The position numbers and the translations under genes were made by a program. Below the pieces are notes generated by a model. It ran no database searches. It saw only the letters and a list, made by a program, of their open reading frames with translations, and was not told the origin of the DNA. Of a stretch of DNA of 64,000 nt, positions 23,712 to 34,500 are shown piece by piece. The DNA lies in the NCBI GenBank assembly GCA_964503145.1, contig CAZCYV010000002.1:579592-643591 (forward strand). Reading direction: 5' to 3'. Each line of letters starts with the position of its first letter. Positions within the stretch are counted from its first letter, which is position 1. This stretch comes from RBG-16-57-11 sp964503145. Its GTDB lineage: Bacteria > Chloroflexota > Anaerolineae > Anaerolineales > UBA4823.

Positions 23712-26096
23712 ATGACCTTTACCCTGGAGAATCGCTTCTTGCAGCTTGCCCTGGATGTCGAGCAAGCCTGCTGGAGCCTCTTTCCGCGTTCCGAAGATAT
23801 GCCGGCGCTGGAGGGCGTGCGCATGCAGGCCGCCTACCGCTGCGCCGGAAAACGCTGCTCTGCCCTCGAAAGCTGGCCGGGCACCGATCTCAGCCGCGGC
23901 GGGCGCCGGCCCTCGCCGCACGGCCCGTTGCAGCACCTCGAGTTGCGGCTCGGCGCCGATGCCTGCGGCCTGCGCTGCCGGATCGAGTTTGCCCTGCCTG
24001 AGGAGGAGCCGGCGCTCTTCTGGCGCCTGCTGATCGAGAACACCGGCGCGCAGTCGGTCCACCTGGATCGCCTGACCCTGCTGCGCTGCGATCCACGCTC
24101 CGGCGGCTCGAACTCCAGGATCCGCAACATCCAGCCGGACCAGGCGCGTTTCTTCTCCAATGGCTGGCAATCCTGGTCCTACGCCGGGGCTTATGCGCCC
24201 CAGGATCGCTTCCGCCGCACTCGCCTGGGGCCGATCCGCGCTCCCACCGATGTCAACGCCGGCACGCCTATGCCCACCCGGCGCGGCCATTTCTCCAGCG
24301 ACATGTTCGGTGTGCTGGGCGACCGCCGCACGCGGCGCGCTCTGCTGGCCGGCCTCATCTCCCAGGCGCAGCACTTCGGGTCGCTGGAAGCCCGCCTGAA
24401 ACCGGATGACCTGGCCCTGAGCCTATGGGCCAACGGTGATGGGGCGCGCCTGGATCCCGGCGCGCAGCTCGAGACCGACTGGGCCTACCTGTATCTCCTG
24501 GATGCCGATGCCCCCGACCCATTGGGGCCGTATCTGGAGGCCGTGAGGCGGCAGGCCGGTCTAGCCGGCGCCCCTGAACTTGCCATTCCCACCGGCTGGT
24601 GCTCCTGGTATCAGTTCTCCTCCGAGACTTATCAGGGCGCGGTCGCCGCGCAGGACATCCGCGACAACCTGCTGGCGCTCAGCCAGCTCAAAGAGGAACT
24701 CCCGCTGTCCATCGTGCAGATCGACGATGGCTTCGAGGCGCAAATCGGCGACTGGTTCGCTTTCAGCCCTGGCTTTCCTCAGGGCGTGGCCCCGCTGGCG
24801 GCGGAAATCCGCCGCCAGGGCTTCACCCCCGGCCTGTGGCTGGCGCCGTTCATCGTGCACCCCAGGTCGCGGCTGGCGGATGAACACCCCGACTGGCTGC
24901 TGTGCGGGCGCTTTGGCCGCCCGGTCAACGCCGGCTTGCTGTGGGACGCCTTCACCACCGCCCTGGATCTGACCCATCCCCCGGCCCTGGATTACGCCTG
25001 CCGGGTTGTCCACACCGCCGTGCACGAGTGGGGGTATGCCTACCTGAAGCTGGATTTTCTGTACGCCGCCGCGCTGCCCGGAAAATACCGCGACCCCACC
25101 CGCAGCCGCGCTCAGGTGTTGCGCGCCGGGCTGGCCGCTTTGCGCCAGGCCGCTGGAGACCAGGCTTTCCTGCTTGGCTGCGGCTGCCCGCTCGGCCCGG
25201 CGATCGGCCTGGTGGATGCCATGCGGGTCAGCGCCGACACCGCCCGGCGCTGGAAGCCCTCCTACCGCGGCGTCGAGGCCTTCTTCGCTGCCGAGCCCAA
25301 CTTCCCGGCCGCCCGCAACGCTTGCCATAACAGCCTGACCCGCGCCCCCTTGCACCGGCGCTGGTGGATCAACGACCCGGACTGCATCCTGGTTCGTCCC
25401 GACACCCGCCTGACCCTGGCGGAGGTGCAGACCGTTGCTTCGGTGATCGCCCTGACCGGCGGTTCGCTCTTCGTCTCCGACCACCTGCCCGCCCTGCCCG
25501 AGGAGCGGCTGCGCATCCTGTGGGCGCTGCTGCCGCCCATCGGCGCGCGGCCACACCTGCTAGACTGGCTCGATTCATCCACTCCGCGCCGCCTGCGCCT
25601 GGATCTGGAGGGCACCGCAGGCACATGGCATCTGCTGGCGCGGTTCAACTGGGAAGATACGCCCCAAGACTTGAGCCTGCTGCCGGGCGATTTCGACCTC
25701 GATCCGCGGCCGGCCTATTGGGGGCGCGAGTTCTGGCGCAGCGAGGTCGGCCTGCTGAGCGAAAAGGGCTGGGCTTTCCCGGCCTGTCCGCCGCACAGCG
25801 TCATCCTGTTGGCCGTGCGCCCCCACACGCCGGAGCGGCCGCAGTACCTGGGGAGCGACCTGCACATTTCGCAAGGACTGGAGCTGGAGAGCTGGCGTTG
25901 GGAACCGTCGAGCGGCGAGCTATCCTTCTGCCTCAGCCGACCCGACCGCGCCCGGGGCGTTGTCGATCTGGCCCTGCCCCGCCCGCCGCGCCTGGCTGCC
26001 CTGAATGGGAAGCCGCTCACGTGGGAGCAGTTTGATCCCGGTGTTTATCGTTTTGCGCTTCAGTTTGATCGATCTGCAGAAATCGTCGTTCGGTGA
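23712..26096 (+). CDS. GH36 family alpha-galactosidase-like glycosidase
   Basis: This 794-residue clan GH-D glycosidase has an N-terminal beta-sandwich domain (about 1-270), a TIM barrel from about 290 (TGWCSWYQFSSETYQG, IVQIDDGFEAQIGDW, FTPGLWLAPFIVHPRSRL) and a C-terminal beta domain. The nucleophile is Asp448 in YAYLKLDFLYAAAL and the acid/base is Asp509 in MRVSADTARRW. There is no signal peptide, so it is cytoplasmic. Substrate may be alpha-galactosides or related sugars. It has no sugar transporter beside it; it follows the ECF genes after 40 bases without a ribosome site of its own. Confidence 0.92.
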   Translation: MTFTLENRFLQLALDVEQACWSLFPRSEDMPALEGVRMQAAYRCAGKRCSALESWPGTDLSRGGRRPSPHGPLQHLELRLGADACGLRCRIEFALPEEEPALFWRLLIENTGAQSVHLDRLTLLRCDPRSGGSNSRIRNIQPDQARFFSNGWQSWSYAGAYAPQDRFRRTRLGPIRAPTDVNAGTPMPTRRGHFSSDMFGVLGDRRTRRALLAGLISQAQHFGSLEARLKPDDLALSLWANGDGARLDPGAQLETDWAYLYLLDADAPDPLGPYLEAVRRQAGLAGAPELAIPTGWCSWYQFSSETYQGAVAAQDIRDNLLALSQLKEELPLSIVQIDDGFEAQIGDWFAFSPGFPQGVAPLAAEIRRQGFTPGLWLAPFIVHPRSRLADEHPDWLLCGRFGRPVNAGLLWDAFTTALDLTHPPALDYACRVVHTAVHEWGYAYLKLDFLYAAALPGKYRDPTRSRAQVLRAGLAALRQAAGDQAFLLGCGCPLGPAIGLVDAMRVSADTARRWKPSYRGVEAFFAAEPNFPAARNACHNSLTRAPLHRRWWINDPDCILVRPDTRLTLAEVQTVASVIALTGGSLFVSDHLPALPEERLRILWALLPPIGARPHLLDWLDSSTPRRLRLDLEGTAGTWHLLARFNWEDTPQDLSLLPGDFDLDPRPAYWGREFWRSEVGLLSEKGWAFPACPPHSVILLAVRPHTPERPQYLGSDLHISQGLELESWRWEPSSGELSFCLSRPDRARGVVDLALPRPPRLAALNGKPLTWEQFDPGVYRFALQFDRSAEIVVR

Positions 26097-26107
26097 TCGC
26101 TGTTGCC

Positions 26108-26317
26108 CTAGCGAGGATGATTGCCCTCGATCAATGCAACGCGTTTTTCTGCGCGGCGGCGCTCGCTATGCAATTGCCTAATGTTGGTGACGATGCGCGT
26201 CACGCCCTCCGCAAAGCGCTGGATGAAGCCCTGGACGTACTCCAGAACATCCAGCGACGCATCCTGGATCGGCGGGGTCAGGTCCCTCCCTGTCGCCATG
26301 CCCTGCATCACGTCCAC
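26108..26317 (-). CDS. Small ORF of unknown function, possibly a gene remnant
   Basis: The 69 codons start from a GTG (DVMQGMATGRDLTPPIQDAS) and end RVALIEGNHPR. I do not recognise it. The frame is open back to the stop of the MoaD-like gene, and the upstream codons (NAAYFASHAV) read like protein too, so either the start is non-standard or this is the C-terminal remnant of a larger gene. There is no ribosome site. The rest of the 26097-26347 stretch holds nothing else I can support. Confidence 0.35.
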   Translation of the reverse strand: MDVMQGMATGRDLTPPIQDASLDVLEYVQGFIQRFAEGVTRIVTNIRQLHSERRRAEKRVALIEGNHPR

Positions 26318-26347
26318 GGCATGGGAGGCGAAGTAGGCCGCGTTGGG

Positions 26348-26644
26348 TTAGCCGCCTGCCATCGCCCCCACGATCCTGAGCGGCTCCTTGCCCGCCGTCA
26401 CCTCGACAGGCAAGAGGCTGTCTGGCGACTCCAGCGACAAATCCTCGCCGCAGGCGAAGAAACGGATGAAGGGCCGGCGCTCTTTCGTTATATGGTCGCG
26501 GATGGTGCCGCGCAGCATGGGATATTGGGCTTCTAGCGCGTCCAGCACCGCACCGATGGTCGTCGGCCCTTCGACTTGAAGCTCGACTTCGCGGCCGGTG
26601 TTCGCCAGCCTCCACAGGTGGGTGGGAAGCACGAGGCGGATCAT
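26348..26644 (-). CDS. MoaD/ThiS-like small sulfur-carrier or ubiquitin-like protein
   Basis: This 98-residue beta-grasp protein has the pattern IRLVLPTHLWRLANTGREVEL, TIGAVLDALEAQYPMLRGTI, VEVTAGKEPLRIVGAMAGG. The C-terminus ends AGG, ready for adenylation or thiocarboxylation by an E1-like enzyme, as in MoaD, ThiS and archaeal SAMPs. No MoeB/ThiF-like gene is in the window. Its ATG overlaps the stop of the BNR-repeat gene (ATGA), so the pair is translated together. The sequence upstream of 26644 in this frame is shadow of the BNR gene. Confidence 0.85.
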   Translation of the reverse strand: MIRLVLPTHLWRLANTGREVELQVEGPTTIGAVLDALEAQYPMLRGTIRDHITKERRPFIRFFACGEDLSLESPDSLLPVEVTAGKEPLRIVGAMAGG

Positions 26645-27801
26645 GCCAGCGTCTGGACCTCGACCGAGAGCACGGGAGGAAGGTCGCGGACGATCGGCGC
26701 CCAATGATCGCCGGAATCGGCGGAGGCATAGACCTGCCCACCGGTGGTGCCGAAGTAAACGCCGCACGAATCGAGGGTATCGACGGCCATGGCGCTGCGC
26801 AGCACGTTGACGTAGCAGTTCTCTTGCGGCAAGCCGTTGGTCAGGGCTTCCCATTCATTGCCGCCCGTGCGGCTGCGGTAGACGCGCAGCTTGCCATCGG
26901 GGGGATAATGCTCCGAGTCGCTCTTGATCGGGACGACGTAAATCGTCTCCGGCTCGTGGGCGTGGACGGCGATGGGAAAGCCGAAGTCGCTGGGCAGGTT
27001 TCCACTGACTTCGTACCACTGTTCGCCAGCGTTATCGCTGCGCATGATATCCCAATGCTTCTGCATAAACAACACATCCGGGCGCGAGCGGTGCATGGCA
27101 ATGCTGTGGACACAATGGCCGACTTCGGCGTCTGGATCGGGGAGCTCAAACTCGGAATGCAGGCCGGCAGTTATTGGCCGCCAGGTCTGGCCGCCATCAT
27201 CGGTGCGGAAAGCGCCCGCGGCCGAGATAGCGACAAACATGCGCCCTGGGTCTTTCGAATCCAAGAGGATGGTATGCAGGCACATCCCGCCGGCGCCAGG
27301 CTGCCACAGATGTCCTTTGGCTCGCCGCAGCCCGTCAAGCTCCTGCCAGGTCGCCCCGCCATCGGTCGAGCGGAACAAGGCGGCGTCCTCTACCCCGGCA
27401 TAGACCGTATCGGGATCGGTCAGGGAAGGCTCCAGGCGCCAGACGCGCGTGAATTTCCATGGGCGTTGCGTGCCATCGTAAAACTGGTGCGTGCCGACCT
27501 CGCCCTGGTAAACAAACTTGTTGCTCTCGCCCCGCGGCATACCGTCGGGCGCTGTTTCTGGTCCGCCGCCTGGCGTTTCCCAGGTCATCCCGCCGTCGCT
27601 CGAGCGCTGGATCACCTGTCCGAACCAGCCGCTGGACTGAGAGGCATAGATCCGGTCCGGGTCAACCGGCGACCCTTTGAGGTGATAGATCTCCCAGCCG
27701 GGGAAATGTGGGCCGCTGACGTCCCACTTTGCGCGTTTGGCATCTGATGTCAGAATAAAGGCCCCTTTGCGCGTGCCTACTAAAACTCGAATACCGGTCA
27801 T
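26641..27801 (-). CDS. BNR/Asp-box beta-propeller protein (exo-alpha-sialidase-like)
   Basis: This 386-residue protein opens with MTGIRVLVGTRKGAFILTSD. It has at least six Asp-box motifs: RSSDGGMTWE, RSTDGGATWQ, RTDDGGQTWR, RSDNAGEQWY, RSRTGGNEWE and ASADSGDHWA. There is no signal peptide, and I see no convincing sialidase catalytic set, so calling it an enzyme would go too far; a cytoplasmic beta-propeller is all that is supported. AAAGGAG lies six bases before the ATG. It is coupled to the MoaD-like gene, a pairing that suggests the propeller is partner or target of the small protein (inference). Confidence 0.8.
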   Translation of the reverse strand: MTGIRVLVGTRKGAFILTSDAKRAKWDVSGPHFPGWEIYHLKGSPVDPDRIYASQSSGWFGQVIQRSSDGGMTWETPGGGPETAPDGMPRGESNKFVYQGEVGTHQFYDGTQRPWKFTRVWRLEPSLTDPDTVYAGVEDAALFRSTDGGATWQELDGLRRAKGHLWQPGAGGMCLHTILLDSKDPGRMFVAISAAGAFRTDDGGQTWRPITAGLHSEFELPDPDAEVGHCVHSIAMHRSRPDVLFMQKHWDIMRSDNAGEQWYEVSGNLPSDFGFPIAVHAHEPETIYVVPIKSDSEHYPPDGKLRVYRSRTGGNEWEALTNGLPQENCYVNVLRSAMAVDTLDSCGVYFGTTGGQVYASADSGDHWAPIVRDLPPVLSVEVQTLA

Positions 27802-27916
27802 ACAATTGCTCCTTTCTGAAACTCTCTTTGGTGGTTGCCAGATACCCAGTTATATGCCAGGCGATCTCTGGCTCACAAGCTCTTGGATCCTGGAAACGAT
27901 AAATCGCTCACGCGAG

Positions 27917-28324
27917 TCAGCTCGTTGCCAGGCTTAGCTGCCAGGACACGCCGAACCTGTCCGCAAGCCAGGCAAATTTCTCACTGAATGGGTAGCGATC
28001 CAGGGGCATCATGACCTGGCCGTCGTGAGACAGCACTTCGAACAGCTGGTCGATTTCTGCCTCGGTTTCACAGTTGACGTAAATCGACATGGCTGGTGTG
28101 AAGGTGAAGGCATGCTCAATATTGCTATCGATGCACATAAATTCCTGCCCGCTGAGGGAAAAGACGGCGTGCATCACGGTTCCTTCGGCTCCGGCCTCAT
28201 TCGGCCCATAGCGAGTGATGCTCAGGATCTTCGACTTTTCAAAAAGCGAAATGTAGAAGTTCATGGCTTCTTCAGCCTGGCCGTCAAACATCAAAAAGGT
28301 GACAAGTTTTTGCATAGGCTTCAT
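27917..28324 (-). CDS. VOC/PhnB-like protein (3-demethylubiquinone methyltransferase-like fold)
   Basis: This 135-residue protein is of the PhnB/3-dmu-9_3-mt group of the vicinal oxygen chelate superfamily: KLVTFLMFDGQAEEAMNFYISLFEKSKI, SLSGQEFMCIDSNIEHAFTFTPAMSIYV, DRYPFSEKFAWLADRFGVSWQL. Proteins of this kind are common and mostly uncharacterised despite the methyltransferase name. The region 27802-27916 between it and the BNR gene shows no feature. Confidence 0.88.
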   Translation of the reverse strand: MKPMQKLVTFLMFDGQAEEAMNFYISLFEKSKILSITRYGPNEAGAEGTVMHAVFSLSGQEFMCIDSNIEHAFTFTPAMSIYVNCETEAEIDQLFEVLSHDGQVMMPLDRYPFSEKFAWLADRFGVSWQLSLATS

Positions 28325-28343
28325 CCTGATTCCTTCAAAAGCA

Positions 28344-28372
28344 ATTTTACCTTAAAAGGTCATTTTTGTCAA
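28344..28372 (-). promoter_or_regulatory. Near-consensus promoter of the VOC gene
   Basis: On the minus strand TTGACA (28372-28367), 17-base spacer, TAAAAT (28349-28344), then AAGGAATCAGG as ribosome site before the ATG at 28324. It is a strong constitutive-looking promoter. Confidence 0.8.
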
Positions 28373-28468
28373 ACATTTGTTCTAGATTATCTGTTCGCAG
28401 GCACATGGGCTTCATCCCAGAATCCCGAAATGGCGACGCCGTTGAGGGAATGGCATCAGGCAACAAAA

Positions 28469-28504
28469 CACGGTCAGCCAGGTTGGAAAACCTGGCTGAC
28501 CGTG
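28469..28504 (-). terminator. Rho-independent terminator of the giant surface protein gene
   Basis: A 16-bp perfect stem (CACGGTCAGCCAGGTT with AACCTGGCTGACCGTG) closes on a GGAA-type four-base loop 22 bases past the stop codon of the minus-strand gene. In that direction it is followed by TGTTTTGTTG. It may also limit read-through from the plus strand. Confidence 0.85.
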
Positions 28505-28525
28505 CGGTAAAGTCCTTCCTCACAT

Positions 28526-31500
28526 TTAGCGGAAGACCAACGGCAACATCACCTTCTTGATATCCACCTGCCCTGCCAGGCCGACCGCTGCGCCGCGTTC
28601 TGATGATAGATTAACCGCCGGCAAAGATCCGGTCACGCCCTCGGGCAGATCGGCCGTCAACGTATGCGCCCCCGGATCTACACCGTAGAAGGCGAAGCGC
28701 CCATGCTGGTCGGTCACCTCGGTGCGTGAGCCATCCAGGGTGACGGTCACACCCGCTAAGGGCGCTTCCCAGGGCTGGCGCAAGCCATCATTATTGGTGT
28801 CGAGCCACAGGGTACCGCGCACCACGCCGGGAGCTACTGCTGCCAGACCGACTCCATGACCTTCTCCCACTGCCAGGATGAAGGACTGCGGTTGGACGGT
28901 GGTTGTCGTTGCCGCCAGGGTATATGCGCCGTCTGGCAACCCCAAGAAGAGGCCGCGCCCGCCCATCGTTTTCATCTGCTCCATACCCAGTGTCAGGGTA
29001 AACGGCGTCTGGAAGACCAGTTCATCAGGTTGCTGCTGACCACCGCCATCCCAATCGTCGTATACCATGCCGCTGACCATGCCCGGTAGTTCAAGCGGAA
29101 TTTGCACCACACCGCCCTGGAACAGGGTGATGGTCGAGGCAGGCACAGTTGCATAACCGGTCGGCGGCGTGGCGGTTACGGTGTAACTGCCATCTGGCAG
29201 ATCAGTGAGCACTGCCCGCCCATTGGGTGTTGTCGTAGCGTTGGCAGATGCTGCGCCGCTCAGGGCCAGGTCCACTCCACCCACACCGGACTCGCCTTCA
29301 TCTTGCTCACCATCGCCATCCAAATCCACAAACGCCTGGATGATGGTCAACCCGGCCGGGCGCAGGGGGATGGCGGGCAGGGTCACGTCCGCACCCTGCA
29401 TGGACACAGCGCGCGTGGCCGGGCCACTGACCACATATCCGGCCGGCGGCACGATGGTCAGTATGTGCAGCCCATCGCCCAGGCTAAGGGGCTGGCCCCA
29501 GCCCGTTTGCCCGGAGACGCCGCTGCTGCCGCCGCCGGCCAGCGTCACGCCCGCCAGCCCCGGCTCGCCGGCGTCGCGGGCGCCATTGCCGTTGTCGTCG
29601 CGGAAGGCGCTCCAGGCGACCTGCGCTGTGTCATTGGCGTTGACCCGGAACAGCGGCTCGGCCGGGTTGAGGGTGATGTAAGCCATAGAAGTCCACACGC
29701 CGGCGATCGATACACATTGTCCCGTGTAAAGATTACCGCTTTCGCAAACATGCAAAAGGCGTGGTGTGTCTACCAGCCCCGGCACATCTATAACTTTCAG
29801 GCAGTGACCGTTACCTTGCATCTGAAACGAACCTGCACTATCCGTGTAGGTGTCGGCCAGGATAACGGGGCTAGTCACATTGCAGTTTCCCCCAGTCTGG
29901 TGGGCATACCGCACCACGCGCGCTCCGGCAATGGGGATCAGGGCGTCGCCTTGTTGGTACTTCACGGTACCACCCACCTGGAAGACAGGACCGGAGGATG
30001 CCCCTTCTATGGCGACGCCCAGCTGCACCGCTGTATGGTCCGCACCAACGGTGAACACACCGGGCGACGCAGTGACGAACAGAGCATCCGGCGCGTTGAC
30101 GAGCTGCAGGGCGTAGGGAGTGTTGGCCGTCAGCCCCTCAAAGCGGAAGTACCCGGCGGCATCGGGTGTGGCCACAGCCACTTCCTGCCCGGCAGAACCG
30201 ATCAGGCGTACGGCATAATCATCAATGCCGGGTTCGTTGCCATCCCACTGCTGGTTGCCGTTGCTGTCGTTGTACACCACACCCACCACGTGACCGGTGG
30301 GAACCAGGTTCAGGTTATTTCCGCTCAGGATTTGGCCTGACTGGTAGGTAATCAGCGGCTCGCTGTTGGCGATATAGCCGGGCGGCGGCGCAGGGATGCG
30401 CAAGCGATAAGTGGCTGGGCTCAGGTTGCTGAAGCTGAAATTACCAAAACTGTCGCTGGTGGTCTCGATACTGGCGTTGGTGGCTGTGTTTTGCAATTGC
30501 ACGACCAGGCCCGACGCCAGCGAACCGCCTCCCCAGACGATCGTTCCCGGATTGCCGTTGGGTGGCCAGACCTTGCCGCTGATGCTGCCGGCGTCGCGCA
30601 GGGGGATGAGCAGCGTCTGCGCAGCATTGTTGGTGACGATCGGGCCCATGGGCAGAGTCCACAGGGAGGCGTAGCCAGCCGGTGGCGTGAACTGCACCGG
30701 GTAGCTGCCGCCGGGCAGGTAGAAGGTCGCGCCGCTGTTGCTGAGGCTCTGCGTGACGCCGTTGACGGTCGCGCTGCCTCCGCCGACAAAGGCTTCGCCA
30801 GCCTCGCGGCTGCCGTTGCCGTTGCCGTCTAGGAAGGCGCGCACCAGCAACGTGTTAGCCGGCTGAACCGCTAGCGCCACCGGCTCGCCGCCGCTGCGCG
30901 GTACGTTGACGCCCGCCGGATCGGCCGGCAAGAGATCGGCCGGCAGCCCGGCGGTGATCTGGGCGCAGACGGGGAAAAAGCCGCTGGGCGGCGGGTTGAA
31001 GACGGCCACGCCGCCGCTGTCGGTGGTGACGGTCTGCAAGTCCGCGCCGCTGCTGCCGCAGGCCGCATCGCGCAGCCGCACGGATACGTCCGCCAAGCGC
31101 TGTTCGCCCGCGTCGGCTGCGCCGTTGTGGTTGCCGTCGATGAAGACCAACACCCGCGGCCGGTTGTCCGCCGGCGTCAGGGGGAAGTCGATCAGCGGCA
31201 CGGCCCCGTTCAGCGGCACGGAAACATCTCGCACCCACGTTTGCCCAGCGTGGGTCAGCGTCACCCGATACTCGCCGCTGGTGATCGGCGATTTGGTGTA
31301 GCTGCCGTTGGAGCCGGTCGTGAGATTTGCCACGGAAGAACCGTCGGGCCGGGTGATCGCCACGGCCGCGCCGGCGATGGGGTCGTCCCAGGCCTCGTCG
31401 AAGACGCCGTTGGCGTCCGTATCCCAGAAGACACGGCCACCCAGCGCCTGGTTTTCATTGAGCTGGTAGCCCACCTCCAGCAGCTCCGGCGCGGGGGCGA

Positions 31501-34500
31501 CGCCCGTCAGGGTGTACCAGCGCTCCACCGCGGTCGTCGGCGCGTAGCCCGGCGGCAGGTTCACCCGCACCCGATAGTTGCCGGGGACAGGCAGGTTGGG
31601 GAAGCTGAAGTAGCCGCTGTTCCAGTTGGTCCCCTGGGTGGTCAGGGTGCTGGTGATCTCGATGCCTAGCTGGTTGTAGAGCGTCACCGGGATGCCGTTG
31701 TTGCTGGGCACGTTGCTCTCGGTGCAGTTGTTGCCGTTGGCGCGCACGCCCTGCGGCGCGCAGCGATCCCAAAAGGCGTAGCCGGCGATGGTCTGCGGGT
31801 TGGTGGGGTTCCAGGGATAGCGCACGTCCACGTGGGTGTTGTCGGCAATGACCACGATCTGGCTGTAGGCGGGCCAGCTTGCCTGCCCCGGCGCGTTTGG
31901 GTCGGGGATGAGGCGCACCTCCAGCGTGGCCGGATTCAGGTTCCAGTTGCTGGTGGTGGGCTGGCTGGCGGGCAGATAGCCGGTCTCGATGAGGCTGCCG
32001 CTGAGGGTGCGCACTTCGTAGGTGCAGGCAAAACCGGGCTGTCCGGCGACCGGCAGTTGGCAGAACATGTTCAGCGAACGGGAGAGCGTGCCGCTGAAGT
32101 TGAGGGTGGCGGCGCTGTCGTTGCTGACAACGGCTGTGCGCTCCGCCGGCGTCAATTGCAATCCGGGGACCAGGTTGCCTAAGTCATCGAAGGGCTGCAC
32201 GATATAGGTTCCGGGCGCCAACCCCTCCACCCGCGCTTCGCCCTGGGCGTTGGTGAAGGCGACGCGCACCTGGCTGCCGTTGAGCAGCAGTTCGAAGGGT
32301 AGGAAGTCGATGGGCAACGCCTGCCCATTGACCACCTGCACCGCCTTGATGGTCAGCTCCCCCTTCTTCAGCAGCGTCCAGTTTTCCACCGCGCTGCCGT
32401 TGAGCGTGGCGGGCACGAAGCGCTGCGTGACACCATCAGCGGTGACGTAATTGGCGGGCGGGCTGATTTGCAGCGTGTAGCTGCCGTCGGCCAGACCAGC
32501 AAAGCCATAAGCGCCGTTGGCAAAACCGAAGGAGACGGTTTGCCGGTTGCCCGGCTGCAGGGTGAACGGCACGCCGTCCAGCCCTACGCCGTTGATGTTG
32601 GCGACCTGGCCGCCGATCGTCCCGCCAGCGGCGAAGGGAAGCTGGGCGCTGACCATATTCCTGCCGGCCACGTAAACCTCGACCTCGCGGCTGGCGGGGA
32701 AGAAGCCGCCCGGCGCGTCCATCTGCACGCGATATGTGCCCGGGTTGCTGATGCGGAAGGCATAAGCGCCATGGCTCCAGGATGAGCCTGTGACGTGGGT
32801 GGCGAGTTGATTGCCGTTGATGTCCAGCAGGCGCACGGTGCGGCCGTTCAGGGGCGTCTCGCCGGAATTCGGGAAGCCGTCCCCATTGCTATCCACCCAG
32901 GCGCGGCCCACGATGTAGCCATCGTCATCCGGCTGCGGCACAAAGGAAACCGGCATGATGCCGAAGTTGATCTCCGTGCCGCCGTCTTCGCCCATGGCCA
33001 CCGCCACCGGACTGGGGCTGGAGTTGCAGTTGGTGATGACCGAGCAGACGTAGAGATTGGTGGCCTCGACCAGGTAGACCCCGGCCTGCGGCGTGAAGAT
33101 CTGATAGCTGCCGTTGACGATATTCGCGTTCAGCGCGGTGTTGGGCGGCGCTTGCAGTGTGGCCGTGATGAGATAGCCCTGTCCCAGCGAATTGACGACG
33201 GCAGGCTCGCCCATGCCAAAAAAGCCGTCGCCGTCCCGGTCAATCCACACGAAACCGTTGATGTTGGCCGGTTCCAGCACGTTAACCAGGGTGCTGGTGA
33301 TGGCGCTGCTGCTGTTGTTGACGGCCGTCACGGTCACGGTGTAGGTTCCCGGCGTGGTGAACGTGTGTTCGACCGCCGCGCCGCTGCCCAACTGCCCATC
33401 GCCAAAGTCCCATTCATAACCCACCCCGGTGCCGGTGTTGACGCTGGCGCTGAACTGCGCCGGTAAATCTTCATAAATGGGCAACGATGCCTGCAGCGCC
33501 AGCCCGGCGATGGGCACATCCACCACCCCACCGGCCGCGTAGGCCAGTGAGAACTCCGAGGTGGAGCCGTCGGCGTGGGTAGCGGTGGCGCTGACGAACT
33601 GGTTGGGCGGGATGGCGGCGGGCAGGGTCACATCGAAGGTGGCATCACCGTTTGCGTCGGTGGTCACATTTGCCGCACCAAGATAATTTTCGCCCTCGCC
33701 ATAGCCGGTTGGATCGGCTTCCGCGCTGTAATAGAAGTCCATAGTAAAGGTGGTGTTGGGGTTGCTGTCCAGCGTGCCCTGGATGACCGTCGTGCCGTTG
33801 GCATAGGATTGGGCAAAGGTGATGACCGGGTAATTTTGCAGGTTGTTGCCGCCGGTGTCGGGGTCATCCGGGTCGTTGAGGGTGACGCCCGCCGGCTGGA
33901 GCAGGTCAATGCCGAGCTGGGCGTTGTCGAAGATGCGGTTGCCGCGCAATGTGTTCCGCAGCGCGGTGGCGTCAATCCGCACCCCGTTAGGGAAATTGGC
34001 CGAGCCATAGCCATTATGGGCGATGATATTCGTCTCCCCGGGGCCGGTTCCGCCGATCCGATTGTCACTGCCAACGAGCCGGATGCCGTGATAGCCATTG
34101 CCCAGCGCCGTCGCGCCGTCCGCGCCTACGCCGATCCGGTTGCCGGTCAGGACGGAACTGGTCAGGTTCAGGCTGATGCCTTCGAAGGTGTTGCCGGCGA
34201 TCACGTTGTCGCGCACCAGGAGACCCTGCGACGCGCCGCCGATGCCGACGTTGTTGGGCAGCGCCGCCAGGCCGGTGGCGTCCACGCCGATCCAGTTGCC
34301 GGCGATGGTGTTGGGTTGCGCTCCGGCGATGTTGACAAACTGCGAGAAGATGCCGTTGGTGCTGTTGTTGGCGTTGCCGGAGATCAGATTGCGCTCCAGG
34401 TCGTCGCTGACGCCATTGAAGTTGCTGCCGATCAGGTTGCCGTAGCCGGCCAGGCTGACGCCGCCGCGCGGCGAGCCGCCGAAGCCGTTGGCGATGGCGC

